From the NCBI RefSeq assembly GCF_022601975.1, contig NZ_JAKVIR010000002.1, positions 207,158-271,157 on the forward strand: a stretch of 64,000 nucleotides of DNA, read 5' to 3'. The translations under genes were made by a program, and so were the position numbers. This DNA comes from Pontibacter sp. E15-1. GTDB taxonomy: Bacteria > Bacteroidota > Bacteroidia > Cytophagales > Hymenobacteraceae. Under the pieces are notes generated by a model that worked only from the letters and a program-made list of their open reading frames with translations, was not told where the DNA came from and did not search any database. This document shows positions 15,914 through 24,983 of this stretch, one piece after another; positions within the stretch are counted from its first letter, which is position 1; each line of letters opens with the position of its first letter.

Positions 15914-18349
15914 TTAAAACTTAGCCACAAAACGGAGGTTAAGGCGACGCCCCGTCAGGAAGTTTGGCACGGCGTAGGTCAGGTTGTTCACGTCGCTCAC
16001 ATAGGTATACGACACGCGGTTACGGGCATCGATCAGGTTGAGCACCTCAAGCCCAATCCAGAGGCTTTCCAGCGACGCCCGCTTGCGTTCCACCAGGTCG
16101 CTCTCCAGCACGATCAGTTTAGAGAAGCCGATGTCGATCCGCTTGTAGGACTTCCCGTCAAACGCGTTCCGGTATTCCGGACGGCGGGGCGGCCCAAAGG
16201 GAAGCCCGCTGCCATACACCAGGTTTAGGCTCATCCGGATGGTGGGGTTGTCGGGCAGGTGGTCCTGAAAGAAAACGCCGATGTTCAGCAACTGATCGGT
16301 TGGCCTTCGGATATAGCCCAACTCCTCCTTTCCAACCACTTCGCCCTGTGCACTGTACCGCGAAAGCGAATCCCCGACCAGGTTCTCCTTCGTGGTGAGC
16401 AGGCCCAGGCTCAACCACGACTCGGCACCAGGTATAAATTCCCCGTTCACGCGCACATCAAACCCTGCGGCATAGGCCTTGGCGTTGTTCAGGGCAAAGT
16501 AGCGCAGCCGCACATTGTCAATGTCATACGGCACCACGTTTGTCATCCACTTGTAATAGGCCTCTGCCGTCAGTTTGAAATCCCGGTCCCAGGCCTTGAA
16601 CAGGTAATCGCTCCCGACGATGGCATGCACCGAGCGTTGCGCTTTCAGCTTGGCGTTCAGTTGCCCCTCGGGGTTGCGCAGCTCACGGTAAAATGGCGGC
16701 TGGTAGTATACCCCCAGCGCGGCCTTAAAAGACAGGTCCGGATTTTGGCGGGTGATGAACGAATACTGGACGCGCGGCGAAACATCGAGCTCACCGTTGA
16801 AATCCCAGTAGGTGGCGCGCAGCCCGTAGGTGATTGTCCGGAGCGAGTCCAGCTCGATGGTGTGCTGCACAAAACCACTGTAGCGCAGGGTGTTCAGGTT
16901 GAGCTTTGACTTCAGAAAATACGTTTGCGTCACGAAATCAGCAGAATCGGCAAAGCCATACTCCGACAGCTCATCCGCAATGTTCTCGGAGCCAAGCTTG
17001 GCCCCAAACTGCACCTTGCTGCGCTGTCCCGACTGCCAGGTGTTGCGTATCTCAGCCGTCCCGATGCGGGCTAAGAGCGTGTTGCGGGCATGGTCATACT
17101 GTGTTCCAAAACCCAGTTCCTGCTGACACTCGCCCACATTGTTTCCGGTGGTGCTCACATCGCAGAGCCGGTAAAACGCCTCCACCTCTCGGAACTCGCG
17201 CTCCCACGAATGCACCGCCGACAGAATGAGCTCTGAGGTATAGGATACCGAAAACCGATGCGATAGGTTCAGGCCGCCCTGGTAAGTGGAATATTCCATC
17301 AGTTCGCGCCCCTCAAACCCAATCGACAGCCGCAAGGGGGCCTGCCGCGTGCCAAACGTTGTCACCTGCGACTCCGGCTCCACGGCGTAATTGTTGCGCG
17401 CGTAACTCCCCAGCAGGTTAAGCATGGTGCGGCCCCGGCGCAGGCTGTCCTTGCTCAGGTCAATGGTGAGGTAGGCTTGCGCATCGGTATAGACAGGGTT
17501 ATACATCCCATCCACGGGTAGGGCCTGCAGAAGGTATTTGCCGTTTTTGTGCCGCGCCCCCACCAAGTAAGTAACTCTCTTGTTTTTGGATGTGGCCTCC
17601 AGGTGGACAGTGCCACCTGTCAGGCTTCCGCTCACCGAGCCCGCAAATTCCTTGGGCTGTTTGTACTGGATGTTAAGCACCGACGAAAGCTTGTCGCCAT
17701 ACTTCGGTTGCCAGCCGCCAGAGGAGAAGGCGATGTCGCCCACCAGGTCGGGGTTCACGAAGCTGAGGCCCTCCTGCTGGGCCGCTGAGATCAGGAAAGG
17801 CCGGTAAATCTCAATGTTGTTGACGTAGACCAAGTTCTCGTCGTAGTTGCCGCCGCGCACCGAGTAGGTGCTGGAAAGCTCGTTGTTACTGCTCACCCCG
17901 GGCAAAGTAACGAGCACCTTGTTGAAATCGCCGAAGGCGGAAGGCAGGTTTTTGATGTCGCGTGGGTCTAGCTTAGTCATGCTGGCCTGCTCCCGGGTGT
18001 CTTGCCCGTTTTTTCCGCGCACATCCAGCGTGCCCAACTGCTGCGGGTCGGGTTGCAGGGTCAGTTCCAGCCTTAGCTCCTGGTTTGGCGTTAGCTGCAC
18101 CTGCTTCTCCAGCCCGACGTAGCCCAAGTACTTCACACGCAGGATGAGCGCTTTCTGTGCCGGAACCCGCAACGTAAAGGTGCCGTCAACCTTTGTTTGC
18201 GTGGCCAGCGACGTTCCCTGTATGGCTACCGTGGCCAATTCAAGCGGCTGAAGCTCCGGGGTTAAGACTTTTCCGGTCAGAAGCGCATGCTGCGCTGAAA
18301 CTGCTAACGGCAAAAGTAACAGAAACCACACCGGCAGAAATTTCAGCAT
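15914..18349 (-). CDS. TonB-dependent receptor with carboxypeptidase-like regulatory domain
   Basis: An 811-residue outer-membrane protein. A signal peptide ends at VSAQ (about residue 19). Residues 22-105 form a carboxypeptidase-regulatory-like domain (LLTGKVLTPELQPLELATV, DGTFTLRVP). A plug domain follows (LPSAFGDFNKVLVTLPGV, YSVRGGNYDENLVYVN), then a beta-barrel ending in a C-terminal Phe (LRFVAKF). It imports an unknown ligand using TonB energy. There is no SusD partner. It is the last gene of a run that begins with mnmA, starting eight bases after rpe. The bidirectional hairpin at 15846 ends the transcript. Confidence 0.9.
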   Translation of the reverse strand: MLKFLPVWFLLLLPLAVSAQHALLTGKVLTPELQPLELATVAIQGTSLATQTKVDGTFTLRVPAQKALILRVKYLGYVGLEKQVQLTPNQELRLELTLQPDPQQLGTLDVRGKNGQDTREQASMTKLDPRDIKNLPSAFGDFNKVLVTLPGVSSNNELSSTYSVRGGNYDENLVYVNNIEIYRPFLISAAQQEGLSFVNPDLVGDIAFSSGGWQPKYGDKLSSVLNIQYKQPKEFAGSVSGSLTGGTVHLEATSKNKRVTYLVGARHKNGKYLLQALPVDGMYNPVYTDAQAYLTIDLSKDSLRRGRTMLNLLGSYARNNYAVEPESQVTTFGTRQAPLRLSIGFEGRELMEYSTYQGGLNLSHRFSVSYTSELILSAVHSWEREFREVEAFYRLCDVSTTGNNVGECQQELGFGTQYDHARNTLLARIGTAEIRNTWQSGQRSKVQFGAKLGSENIADELSEYGFADSADFVTQTYFLKSKLNLNTLRYSGFVQHTIELDSLRTITYGLRATYWDFNGELDVSPRVQYSFITRQNPDLSFKAALGVYYQPPFYRELRNPEGQLNAKLKAQRSVHAIVGSDYLFKAWDRDFKLTAEAYYKWMTNVVPYDIDNVRLRYFALNNAKAYAAGFDVRVNGEFIPGAESWLSLGLLTTKENLVGDSLSRYSAQGEVVGKEELGYIRRPTDQLLNIGVFFQDHLPDNPTIRMSLNLVYGSGLPFGPPRRPEYRNAFDGKSYKRIDIGFSKLIVLESDLVERKRASLESLWIGLEVLNLIDARNRVSYTYVSDVNNLTYAVPNFLTGRRLNLRFVAKF

Positions 18350-18357
18350 GATATAGG

Positions 18358-19014
18358 TTATTTAGCGGACGACTTAAGCGAGGCGATGGTTTGGATCGGG
18401 TCTGGGGAAGAGAACACGTAGCTTCCGGCCACCAGCACATCCGCACCTTTCTCCAGCAATAGCGGGGCCGTCTCTTCGTTCACGCCCCCATCCACCTCGA
18501 TCAGGGCGTGTGCGTTGCGGGAAATGATCAAGTCTTTTAAAGCCTCTACTTTTCGGTAGGTGTTGTGTATAAACTTCTGGCCGCCAAAACCTGGGTTCAC
18601 CGACATGACCAGCACCAGGTCCAGGTCTGCGATCACATCTTCCAAAAGATGCACTGGGGTGTGCGGGTTCAGGGCTACCCCGGCCTTCGCACCCGTCGCC
18701 TGTATCTGCTGAATGGTGCGGTGCAGGTGATCGCAGGCTTCTATATGCACCGTAATCCAGTCTGCGCCAGCCGTCCTGAACCGCTCGATGTATAGCTCCG
18801 GCTCCACGATCATCAGGTGCACATCCAGCGGCTTCTGCGCATACCGCTTCACGGCTTCCATCACCGGAAATCCGAAGGAGATGTTCGGCACGAAACGGCC
18901 GTCCATGATATCGATGTGCAGCCAGTCGGCCTGGCTCTTGTTCAGCATCTCTACCTCAGCTTGCAGGTTTGCAAAGTCAGAGGCTAAAATAGAAGGGGCT
19001 ATATATGGGGTCAT
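18358..19014 (-). CDS. rpe: Ribulose-phosphate 3-epimerase
   Basis: A 218-residue TIM-barrel enzyme interconverting ribulose 5-phosphate and xylulose 5-phosphate. Signatures are APSILASDFANL, HIDIMDGRFVPNISFG (metal ligands His33, Asp35), DVHLMI (His66), MSVNPGFGGQ and LIEVDGGV. The length is standard. It lies between the S8 protease and the receptor, transcribed in the same direction with a 60-bp gap upstream. Confidence 0.96.
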   Translation of the reverse strand: MTPYIAPSILASDFANLQAEVEMLNKSQADWLHIDIMDGRFVPNISFGFPVMEAVKRYAQKPLDVHLMIVEPELYIERFRTAGADWITVHIEACDHLHRTIQQIQATGAKAGVALNPHTPVHLLEDVIADLDLVLVMSVNPGFGGQKFIHNTYRKVEALKDLIISRNAHALIEVDGGVNEETAPLLLEKGADVLVAGSYVFSSPDPIQTIASLKSSAK

Positions 19015-19074
19015 ACCAACAAAGGTAGTTTTTTAATTGATTTTTCCTTTAAAATAAGACGCTCCGGCAGGCAC

Positions 19075-20736
19075 TTACAGTTTAACGAACCGCAGGGTCA
19101 GTACCCGGTTTCCAGAGCGCACCCGGCAAAAATACAGGCCAGCCTTCAGCTGATGCGGCGCCAGTTGCAGCACCTGTTCCCGCTGCGCCGAAGCGAAGCG
19201 TTGATGGGCAAGCTGCTTGCCGGTTACGTCCAGTATTTGCACTTCCATAGGCTGGCTCCAGAGTTCCTGACTCAGCGCCAGCACCAGAGGCTGGTCTCTG
19301 ACAGGATTGGTGATGTAGGCGTGGCCAGGTAGAGGCGCTTCCGGTAAGGCATTGAGTGTTTTGCCATACGTAGGGAGGCCATACCCCACCGCACTGTCAG
19401 GCATGGCCGCATTGCTTCCGCTCTGCCGAATCTGGTCTATCAGCTGAATGTTGGTTCTGCCCAGGTTCGTTTGCCAGAGGCAGGCGGCAAAGCCCGCCAT
19501 AATCGGCCCCGAAAAGGATGTGCCGTTGGACTTGATCACTTCACCGGCCGAAGAGAGCACATAGGCGTTTTTCCCGAGGGCCACCACGTCCGGCTTTAGC
19601 TGTCCGTCGGCAGACGGGCCGAATGAGCTGAACCCGGCCTTTATACCCAGGGAATCCACTGCACCCACCGTCAGCACGGAATCAGCATCTGCGGGGGAGG
19701 CGATATACTGCCAGGGCTTGTTGCCTTCGTTTCCGGCACTCACCACCACCAGCATCCCGGTGGAGGCGGCCATATCCGCTGCCCTGGCGACAAGCGTGGT
19801 ATTTCCGTCCAGGTCCTGGTAGGTATAACTTACGGAGGGGCTATCGAAGGTGGTATAGCCGAGGGAGGAGTTGATGACATCAGCCCCGGCGCTATCGGCG
19901 TACTCGGCGGCAAGCAGCCAGTTGATCTCCTCGACATGATGCTCAGAGGCGGCGTCTTCGGTGCGCAGCAGCAGGTAATTTGCGGCGTAAGCCGTCCCGA
20001 TCATCTGGCCGGGAGCGTAGGCGGCCATTGTTGAGAGCACTGCAGTGCCATGGGCATTTGCGCCATACACGTCCTGCCCTTTCTGCACGAAGTCGAACGT
20101 GCCTCTTATTTTTTTCTCCTGAAAGAGATGGGAAAAAGCAGCCAGGGTGTTCACCTCAGGAAAGCCTGCATCCAGGACGGCGATGGTCATCCCTTCGCCG
20201 GTATAGCCTGCCGCATGCAGCTCCGTGGCGCCCAGCATATTGGCCTGATGAAAGGCGAGGCCGTAATCCCCCTGCCCCAGCGCCACATTGGAGGTATAGG
20301 GCAAGGCTTCCATTTCCTGCAGGTATTTGCGCTTCAATTCCGTGGCCGGGGTGGCTATCCTGTTCAGGGTTCGCGTCTTTTTGACGAAAGGCAAGGCCTC
20401 AATTTCCTGAAGCTTTTGTGCTGAGCACTGCACTACGGCCGCATTAAACCAGCGGGAGGTATACAGAACCCGTACCCCTTCGTTCTGCACGGCAGTCACA
20501 TAAGCCGGGTCCACCGGCAGGTCGCGGACCGAAAGCGGAATCTGTTGCCGCTGCCGGCGCTCCAGGGCTTTTGCCGACAGGAAATCCTGTGGCTGCGAAA
20601 TTGAAAAAGGGGTGTTGGCCTTATCCGTGAAATAAACCAGTCGTTTCTGCTCCTCCGCTGCCTGGCTTCCCCCCTGCCCGAAAACAGAAAGTACTGTGCA
20701 ATACAGCATGCCAAGGGAGAAGAGCAGCCGCCGCAT
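19075..20736 (-). CDS. Secreted subtilisin-like (S8) protease with T9SS sorting domain
   Basis: A 553-residue protein with a signal peptide (MRRLLFSLGMLYCTVLSVFGQ), a propeptide-like region to about residue 140, and the S8 catalytic domain: Asp in IAVLDAGF, His in NAHGTAVLSTMA, Ser in NGTSFSGPIMAG, with SAGNEG forming the oxyanion-hole block. The C terminus (MEVQILDVTGKQLAHQ ... GLYFCRVRSGNRVLTLRFVKL) is a type IX secretion sorting domain. It therefore probably acts outside the cell or on its surface. It begins two bases after the lipoprotein gene stop, so the two are likely made together. Confidence 0.92.
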   Translation of the reverse strand: MRRLLFSLGMLYCTVLSVFGQGGSQAAEEQKRLVYFTDKANTPFSISQPQDFLSAKALERRQRQQIPLSVRDLPVDPAYVTAVQNEGVRVLYTSRWFNAAVVQCSAQKLQEIEALPFVKKTRTLNRIATPATELKRKYLQEMEALPYTSNVALGQGDYGLAFHQANMLGATELHAAGYTGEGMTIAVLDAGFPEVNTLAAFSHLFQEKKIRGTFDFVQKGQDVYGANAHGTAVLSTMAAYAPGQMIGTAYAANYLLLRTEDAASEHHVEEINWLLAAEYADSAGADVINSSLGYTTFDSPSVSYTYQDLDGNTTLVARAADMAASTGMLVVVSAGNEGNKPWQYIASPADADSVLTVGAVDSLGIKAGFSSFGPSADGQLKPDVVALGKNAYVLSSAGEVIKSNGTSFSGPIMAGFAACLWQTNLGRTNIQLIDQIRQSGSNAAMPDSAVGYGLPTYGKTLNALPEAPLPGHAYITNPVRDQPLVLALSQELWSQPMEVQILDVTGKQLAHQRFASAQREQVLQLAPHQLKAGLYFCRVRSGNRVLTLRFVKL

Positions 20737-20738
20737 TG

Positions 20739-21461
20739 CTATTTGCTTGAGTATGAAATAAGCTCCTCGTGCCGCTCATGCCCGTCGAGCTTGTAGTCCT
20801 CGCCAAACGGACAGGTATTGCTCCCCGTCGTTTCGTTGCAGTATACCACACGGTTGAAGATGCGGTATATCCTGCCCACGCCCTCAGCGTAAACCTCGCG
20901 GCGCTCGTCCAGCTGCACAAGGTTTTTGGTGGGGGTACCCTGAATCACGGTAACGGTGTTGCCGTAAGTCTGGTCGCTCACCGTGTAAGGCTCTCCGGCG
21001 GCGGCATAGGTATAGGTCTCTTTCTGATCTATATTCACAGTGTGGTTGTTATACGCATCGCCTTGCCAGGTCTTCCCGGTTCGCACCGGAAACACCAGTT
21101 TCACATACCGGGTGTTGTCCTGCGTCAGCAGGAGGCTTGAGACAGAACGCGAAACAACCAGTACGGAGTCCTCTTTCCAGGGACTCTCTGCATCTGGCCG
21201 TACCGAGCGTATAATCTTATAGTTCAGGGTGTTGGTCTGGTCGAGGAAAGTCGTGTCTACGCGCTCCTGCATCTGAAAGCGCAGGGTATCGCCTTCGTCG
21301 TTCTTGAACTGGATGTCTGTGACCTGATAGACACGGGTATCGCCGACGGCCAATGGATAATAGCCATAGCCCATCGCCTCCGGATCGGATTCTTTGTACT
21401 TTTCCTCACAGCCAGCGAAAAAGCCAGTCAGCGCGAGCACGAGCAGTAGCGCTTTTCTCAT
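20739..21461 (-). CDS. Hypothetical lipoprotein
   Basis: A 240-residue protein with a lipoprotein signal peptide: LTGFFAGC, the lipidated Cys at residue 18. After Glu- and Lys-rich residues comes a beta-rich domain beginning YYPLAVGDTRVYQVTD. That opening is common in uncharacterised Bacteroidetes lipoproteins. No enzyme motif is visible. The ATG overlaps the last base of the mnmA stop, and the S8 protease gene follows after two bases. Close coupling to the protease suggests, without proof, that the two act together at the envelope. Confidence 0.82.
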   Translation of the reverse strand: MRKALLLVLALTGFFAGCEEKYKESDPEAMGYGYYPLAVGDTRVYQVTDIQFKNDEGDTLRFQMQERVDTTFLDQTNTLNYKIIRSVRPDAESPWKEDSVLVVSRSVSSLLLTQDNTRYVKLVFPVRTGKTWQGDAYNNHTVNIDQKETYTYAAAGEPYTVSDQTYGNTVTVIQGTPTKNLVQLDERREVYAEGVGRIYRIFNRVVYCNETTGSNTCPFGEDYKLDGHERHEELISYSSK

Positions 21462-22591
21462 TATTGCAGCACCTCCAGTTTATAATATTCGTGGTTGTAG
21501 TTCGACTCGATCCAGCCGCCCCCCACCACGTCGTCGCCTTCGTAGAAGACAGCCGCCTGTCCGGGCGCAATGGCATGCACCCCCGTCAGGAAGTGAACCT
21601 TCATCTTATCGCCCACCTGCTCTATGATGGCCTCCGTGCCCCCGTCGTTATACCGTACTTTGGTTACCGTGGAGATGGGCCGGTCGATAAGGTCCTCATA
21701 CTTGGAGAGGCTGAGCTTGCCAACTGTCATGGCGTTTTTGGCGAGGTCCTCGTAATTGCCGAGCACCACCTGGTTAGTGTCTTTATCGATCCGGGTCACA
21801 TATACCGGAAAGCCCAGCGCAACGCCAAGGCCCTTGCGCTGCCCGATGGTATAAAACGGATAGCCTTCGTGCGTGCCGACGACGGTACCGTCTTCCAGCA
21901 CAAACTTGCCACCTGCCACGCGCTCCTCCAGCCCTTCTACCCTTCGCTTCAGGAAACCGCGGTAGTCGTTGTCAGGGATAAAGCAGATTTCATACGATTC
22001 GGGCTTGTTCACCAACTCCGTAAACCCACGGTCGAGCGCCATCTGGCGTATTTCGGACTTGTGCAGCTTGCCCAGCGGGAAGATAGTGCGGCTCAGGCTC
22101 TTTTGCGAAATGCCCCACAGCGCATACGACTGGTCTTTGTGCTCGTCAAGCCCTTTAGAGATGATATAGCGGCCATTTTCCTCGCGCACGTTGGCATAGT
22201 GGCCCGTCGCGATAAAGTCACAGCCAAGCTGATCGGCACGGCGCAGCAGCGCGTCCCATTTGATGTGCGTGTTGCAAAGCACACACGGGTTTGGCGTGCG
22301 GCCCGCCAAATACTCATCGGTAAAATGGTTGATCACAAAATCCCCGAACTCATCGCGGATGTCGATGATATAATGCGGAAACCCGAGCTGAACGGCGATG
22401 TTCCGGGCATCGTTAATCGAGTCGAGGCTACAACAGCCCGTCTCTTTCTTGCTTGCGCCACTGGAGGCATAGTCCCAGGTTTTCATGGTCATCCCCACTA
22501 CCTCGTAGCCCTGCTCATGCAGCATCACGGCGGCCACCGAACTATCGATGCCCCCGCTCATGGCTACCAATACCCTTCCTTTGTTACTCAT
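21461..22591 (-). CDS. mnmA: tRNA-specific 2-thiouridylase
   Basis: A 376-residue enzyme that thiolates U34 of tRNAs for Lys, Glu and Gln. The ATP-PP loop SGGIDSSVAA is near residue 13. The catalytic cysteines are in NPCVLCN and YEICFIPD, and TGHYA and YTIGQRKGLGV are family blocks. The length is normal. It heads a run of five minus-strand genes whose later members are envelope or sugar-phosphate genes, so functional linkage within the operon is weak. A TATATTTG box lies about 45 bases upstream. Confidence 0.96.
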   Translation of the reverse strand: MSNKGRVLVAMSGGIDSSVAAVMLHEQGYEVVGMTMKTWDYASSGASKKETGCCSLDSINDARNIAVQLGFPHYIIDIRDEFGDFVINHFTDEYLAGRTPNPCVLCNTHIKWDALLRRADQLGCDFIATGHYANVREENGRYIISKGLDEHKDQSYALWGISQKSLSRTIFPLGKLHKSEIRQMALDRGFTELVNKPESYEICFIPDNDYRGFLKRRVEGLEERVAGGKFVLEDGTVVGTHEGYPFYTIGQRKGLGVALGFPVYVTRIDKDTNQVVLGNYEDLAKNAMTVGKLSLSKYEDLIDRPISTVTKVRYNDGGTEAIIEQVGDKMKVHFLTGVHAIAPGQAAVFYEGDDVVGGGWIESNYNHEYYKLEVLQ

Positions 22592-22634
22592 CTATATAAA
22601 AAGTGTATTTCTGCTTAATAAATTTTTAATAATG

Positions 22635-22642
22635 CAAATATA
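22635..22642 (-). promoter_or_regulatory. -7 box of the mnmA promoter
   Basis: TATATTTG on the minus strand, exact match to the consensus. No matching TTG was found at the usual spacing. Confidence 0.45.
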
Positions 22643-22831
22643 GCAACAACTATAGAGTTATAAAGATTCAGGAATGCAAAAAAGGGCATGCCCGGGCGCG
22701 AATGCTGTGGCAAAATGGGCCTTTAGGAGAAAAATAAGGCAAAAAAGTGGCATCGTTCGGGAAATGGGATTTACTTTGAGTAACATTTCTGAAATTAAGC
22801 AATTCATCACCTTATATAATTCAACAGTACC

Positions 22832-23455
22832 ATGGGCTTACGTACCTCTGTGATAGTGAATGGCATAAACAACCTGAGTGATGCACGCTACTGTGCGGGC
22901 ATGGGGGTTGATATCATCGGTTTCAACCTGAAGCTGGACGACCCTGAGCGTATGCAACCCGAGGCCCTGAAAGAAATAACCGGCTGGATATCTGGTGTTA
23001 AGGTGGCTGGGGAGTTTACCCGTGCGCGGCCCGAGATGATCAATGACATGGCCGAAGATTTTGGGCTTGACTATATCCAGCTGGACACGCCTTACCTGAT
23101 CGATGAGATCGAGGAGATCACCCGGCCTGTCATCCAGAAGATCTTCATCAACAAAGACACCGTTGAGAGCGAGCTGCTGGAGATGATGGAGTTATACAGT
23201 CCGGTGGTGCATGCGTTTATCGTGTACTCTGACGACTTCAAGACAGTGGACGAAACCAACATGAAATTCCTGAAAAGCATCTCCAGGGAGTTTACCGTAT
23301 ATATCGGGTTCGGTATCGACAAAACGAACATCAACGCCACGCTGAGCAAAATTAAACCTGCCGGGATTGGCCTGCACGGAGGCCATGAGATCAAGCCCGG
23401 ACTGAAGGACTTTGATGAACTTCAGGATATTTTCGAGGAGATTGAGGAAGCCTAA
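22832..23455 (+). CDS. TrpF-like TIM-barrel protein lacking catalytic residues
   Basis: A 207-residue protein that follows phosphoribosylanthranilate isomerase (TrpF) along its length: NLSDARYCAGMGVDIIGF near the start, FGLDYIQLD in the middle, and GIGLHGGHEIKPGLKDFDEL near the end, equivalent to the phosphate-binding SSGVE..PG.KD block. The KICGI motif of TrpF, with its general-base Cys, is replaced by VIVNGI. The strand that carries the general-acid Asp reads AFIVYSDDF, with no clear match. It stands alone on the plus strand, far from trpEGD. It is probably not the working isomerase of the trp pathway but a paralogue with another role. The name TrpF should be used with care. Confidence 0.75.
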   Translation: MGLRTSVIVNGINNLSDARYCAGMGVDIIGFNLKLDDPERMQPEALKEITGWISGVKVAGEFTRARPEMINDMAEDFGLDYIQLDTPYLIDEIEEITRPVIQKIFINKDTVESELLEMMELYSPVVHAFIVYSDDFKTVDETNMKFLKSISREFTVYIGFGIDKTNINATLSKIKPAGIGLHGGHEIKPGLKDFDELQDIFEEIEEA

Positions 23456-23646
23456 TGCAGATTCTCTGCTTTTAGTGGCGCTTTATTCAGTAAAACCTAA
23501 ATTACTGTATAGCAACATATTGTATTGACATATTTGGGTATAAACTTCCTCTGATAAGGAATGATGCTTCTGCTAAACTAAATTGAGATTATACCCTGCG
23601 CTATATGGCGTGCAATTATTGTCGCATCACTTTTAACCTATACCCC

Positions 23647-24576
23647 ATGAAAAAACTTCGTTTCCCTCTCCTGGCCGCCATTATCACGCTGATGCCTTTT
23701 GCCACGTCGTACGGCCAGAAAATTCCGGTGGAGCTTCCTTTATACACCAAAGGTATACCAAACGAGAAACCTGGCCCTGACGAGGAAAAAACGGCAACCA
23801 CAAACGGTATCCTGCGCATCAGCAATGTGCGCACGCCAAGCGTATATGTATATCTTCCGGCTCCCGAAATAGCAACTGGCACTGCTGTGCTGATATGCCC
23901 CGGTGGCGGGTATGGCATTTTGGCTGCGAGCCATGAGGGGCATGATGTAGCGAAAAAATTTAAAGAGCAGGGAATTGCCGCCTTCGTTCTGAAGTACCGC
24001 CTGCCCGATGCCAAAACGTCTTCCGATCCTTCCATCGCACCGCTTCAGGATGCTCAACAGGCACTCGGCATGATTAGGGACAGCGCCACGGCCTGGCACC
24101 TGAACCTAAACAAAGTAGGGATTATGGGATTTTCTGCCGGCGGGCACCTGGCAGCTACCGTGGGAACTCATTTTCAGAAATCTTATCTACCCAATGCTGC
24201 GAAGGAGGCAAATGTGCGCCCAGATTTTATGCTGCTGCTATACCCCGTGATCAGTAGCGACAAGGCCATCGCGCACCAGGGTTCCTTCGACAAATTATTG
24301 GGCAAAGAGGCGTCGCAGGCGCGGCTACTTGAATTTTCGAACGAGAAAAAGGTGACACCACAAACTCCGCCAACGTTCCTGGTGCATGCTTCCGACGATA
24401 AAGCAGTACCAGCCCAGAACAGTATCGTCTTTTACGAAGCCTTGCTCCAGAACAACGTGCCTGCCGAACTCCATATCTATCAAAATGGCGGGCACGGCTT
24501 TGGCCTGAATAACCCCACCACCTCTGATGTATGGTTCGAGCGCTGCATTAACTGGATGAAGAGTAACAAACTATAA
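23647..24576 (+). CDS. Secreted alpha/beta hydrolase (acetyl-esterase/xylanase-like)
   Basis: I chose the ATG at 23647 (309 residues), which gives a signal peptide MKKLRFPLLAAII...SYGQ. An upstream in-frame ATG at 23605 would bury it. Residues about 80-100 show ICPGGGYGILAASHEG, an oxyanion-hole strand. The nucleophile is in GFSAGGHLA, and the acid and base are in HASDDKAVP and GGHGFGL. This BD-FAE/acetyl-xylan-esterase-like subgroup is common in plant-polysaccharide degraders. The true substrate is not visible. It is a single gene followed by a good terminator. Confidence 0.87.
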   Translation: MKKLRFPLLAAIITLMPFATSYGQKIPVELPLYTKGIPNEKPGPDEEKTATTNGILRISNVRTPSVYVYLPAPEIATGTAVLICPGGGYGILAASHEGHDVAKKFKEQGIAAFVLKYRLPDAKTSSDPSIAPLQDAQQALGMIRDSATAWHLNLNKVGIMGFSAGGHLAATVGTHFQKSYLPNAAKEANVRPDFMLLLYPVISSDKAIAHQGSFDKLLGKEASQARLLEFSNEKKVTPQTPPTFLVHASDDKAVPAQNSIVFYEALLQNNVPAELHIYQNGGHGFGLNNPTTSDVWFERCINWMKSNKL

Positions 24577-24612
24577 CGACGTGCTGAATTAGCCAGCGAG
24601 TACATCAAAACC

Positions 24613-24646
24613 AAAGGCCCACGGATTGTATGATTCGTGGGCCTTT
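24613..24646 (+). terminator. Terminator of the alpha/beta hydrolase gene
   Basis: AAAGGCCCACG (24613-24623) pairs perfectly with CGTGGGCCTTT (24636-24646) around a 12-base loop, followed by TTATTTTG. It starts 37 bases after the stop. Confidence 0.85.
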
Positions 24647-24693
24647 TATTTTGATAGTAGATGATGGTGACCAACATTGTGCTCTTATCATGC

Positions 24694-24972
24694 ACTCGGG
24701 AATAGCTGTAGGTTACTTCTAATCTTGAACTATTTATTTTCATAGCTTGCTGTGCGCTCCACGCCCGCTGGGGCGCGTTTTCCCGCTCAGCACTGTGTAG
24801 CTGAAGCTGCCTTCGCCCTGCTCAGGCTGCCTCACTGCGTTCGGCACCGCAACATCTACAAGGTGCCTCTCGGAAAAACTGGGTATCATTTTACCCTGAT
24901 TTAGCTAAACTATACTTATCCAAAGCAGAAAAACTCATTTGAAAGCGAGTTAACGCACAACTATTCCAGAGT
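24694..24972. mobile_element. Terminal-inverted-repeat element, copy B (MITE-like)
   Basis: The ends ACTCGGGAATAG (24694-24705) and CTATTCCAGAGT (24961-24972) are inverted repeats with one mismatch. The interior shares long blocks with 5055-5316: CTCCACGCCCGCTGGGGC, CGTTTTCCCGCTC, GCACTGTGTA, ACAAGGTGCCTC, CGGAAAAACTGGG and CCTGAT. The centre (about 24800-24855) is longer and differs. No clear target duplication remains. As with copy A, the right end lies within about a dozen bases of the stop codon of a minus-strand gene, here trmB. No intact gene is inside. Confidence 0.68.
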
Positions 24973-24983
24973 TCACGTTACCT

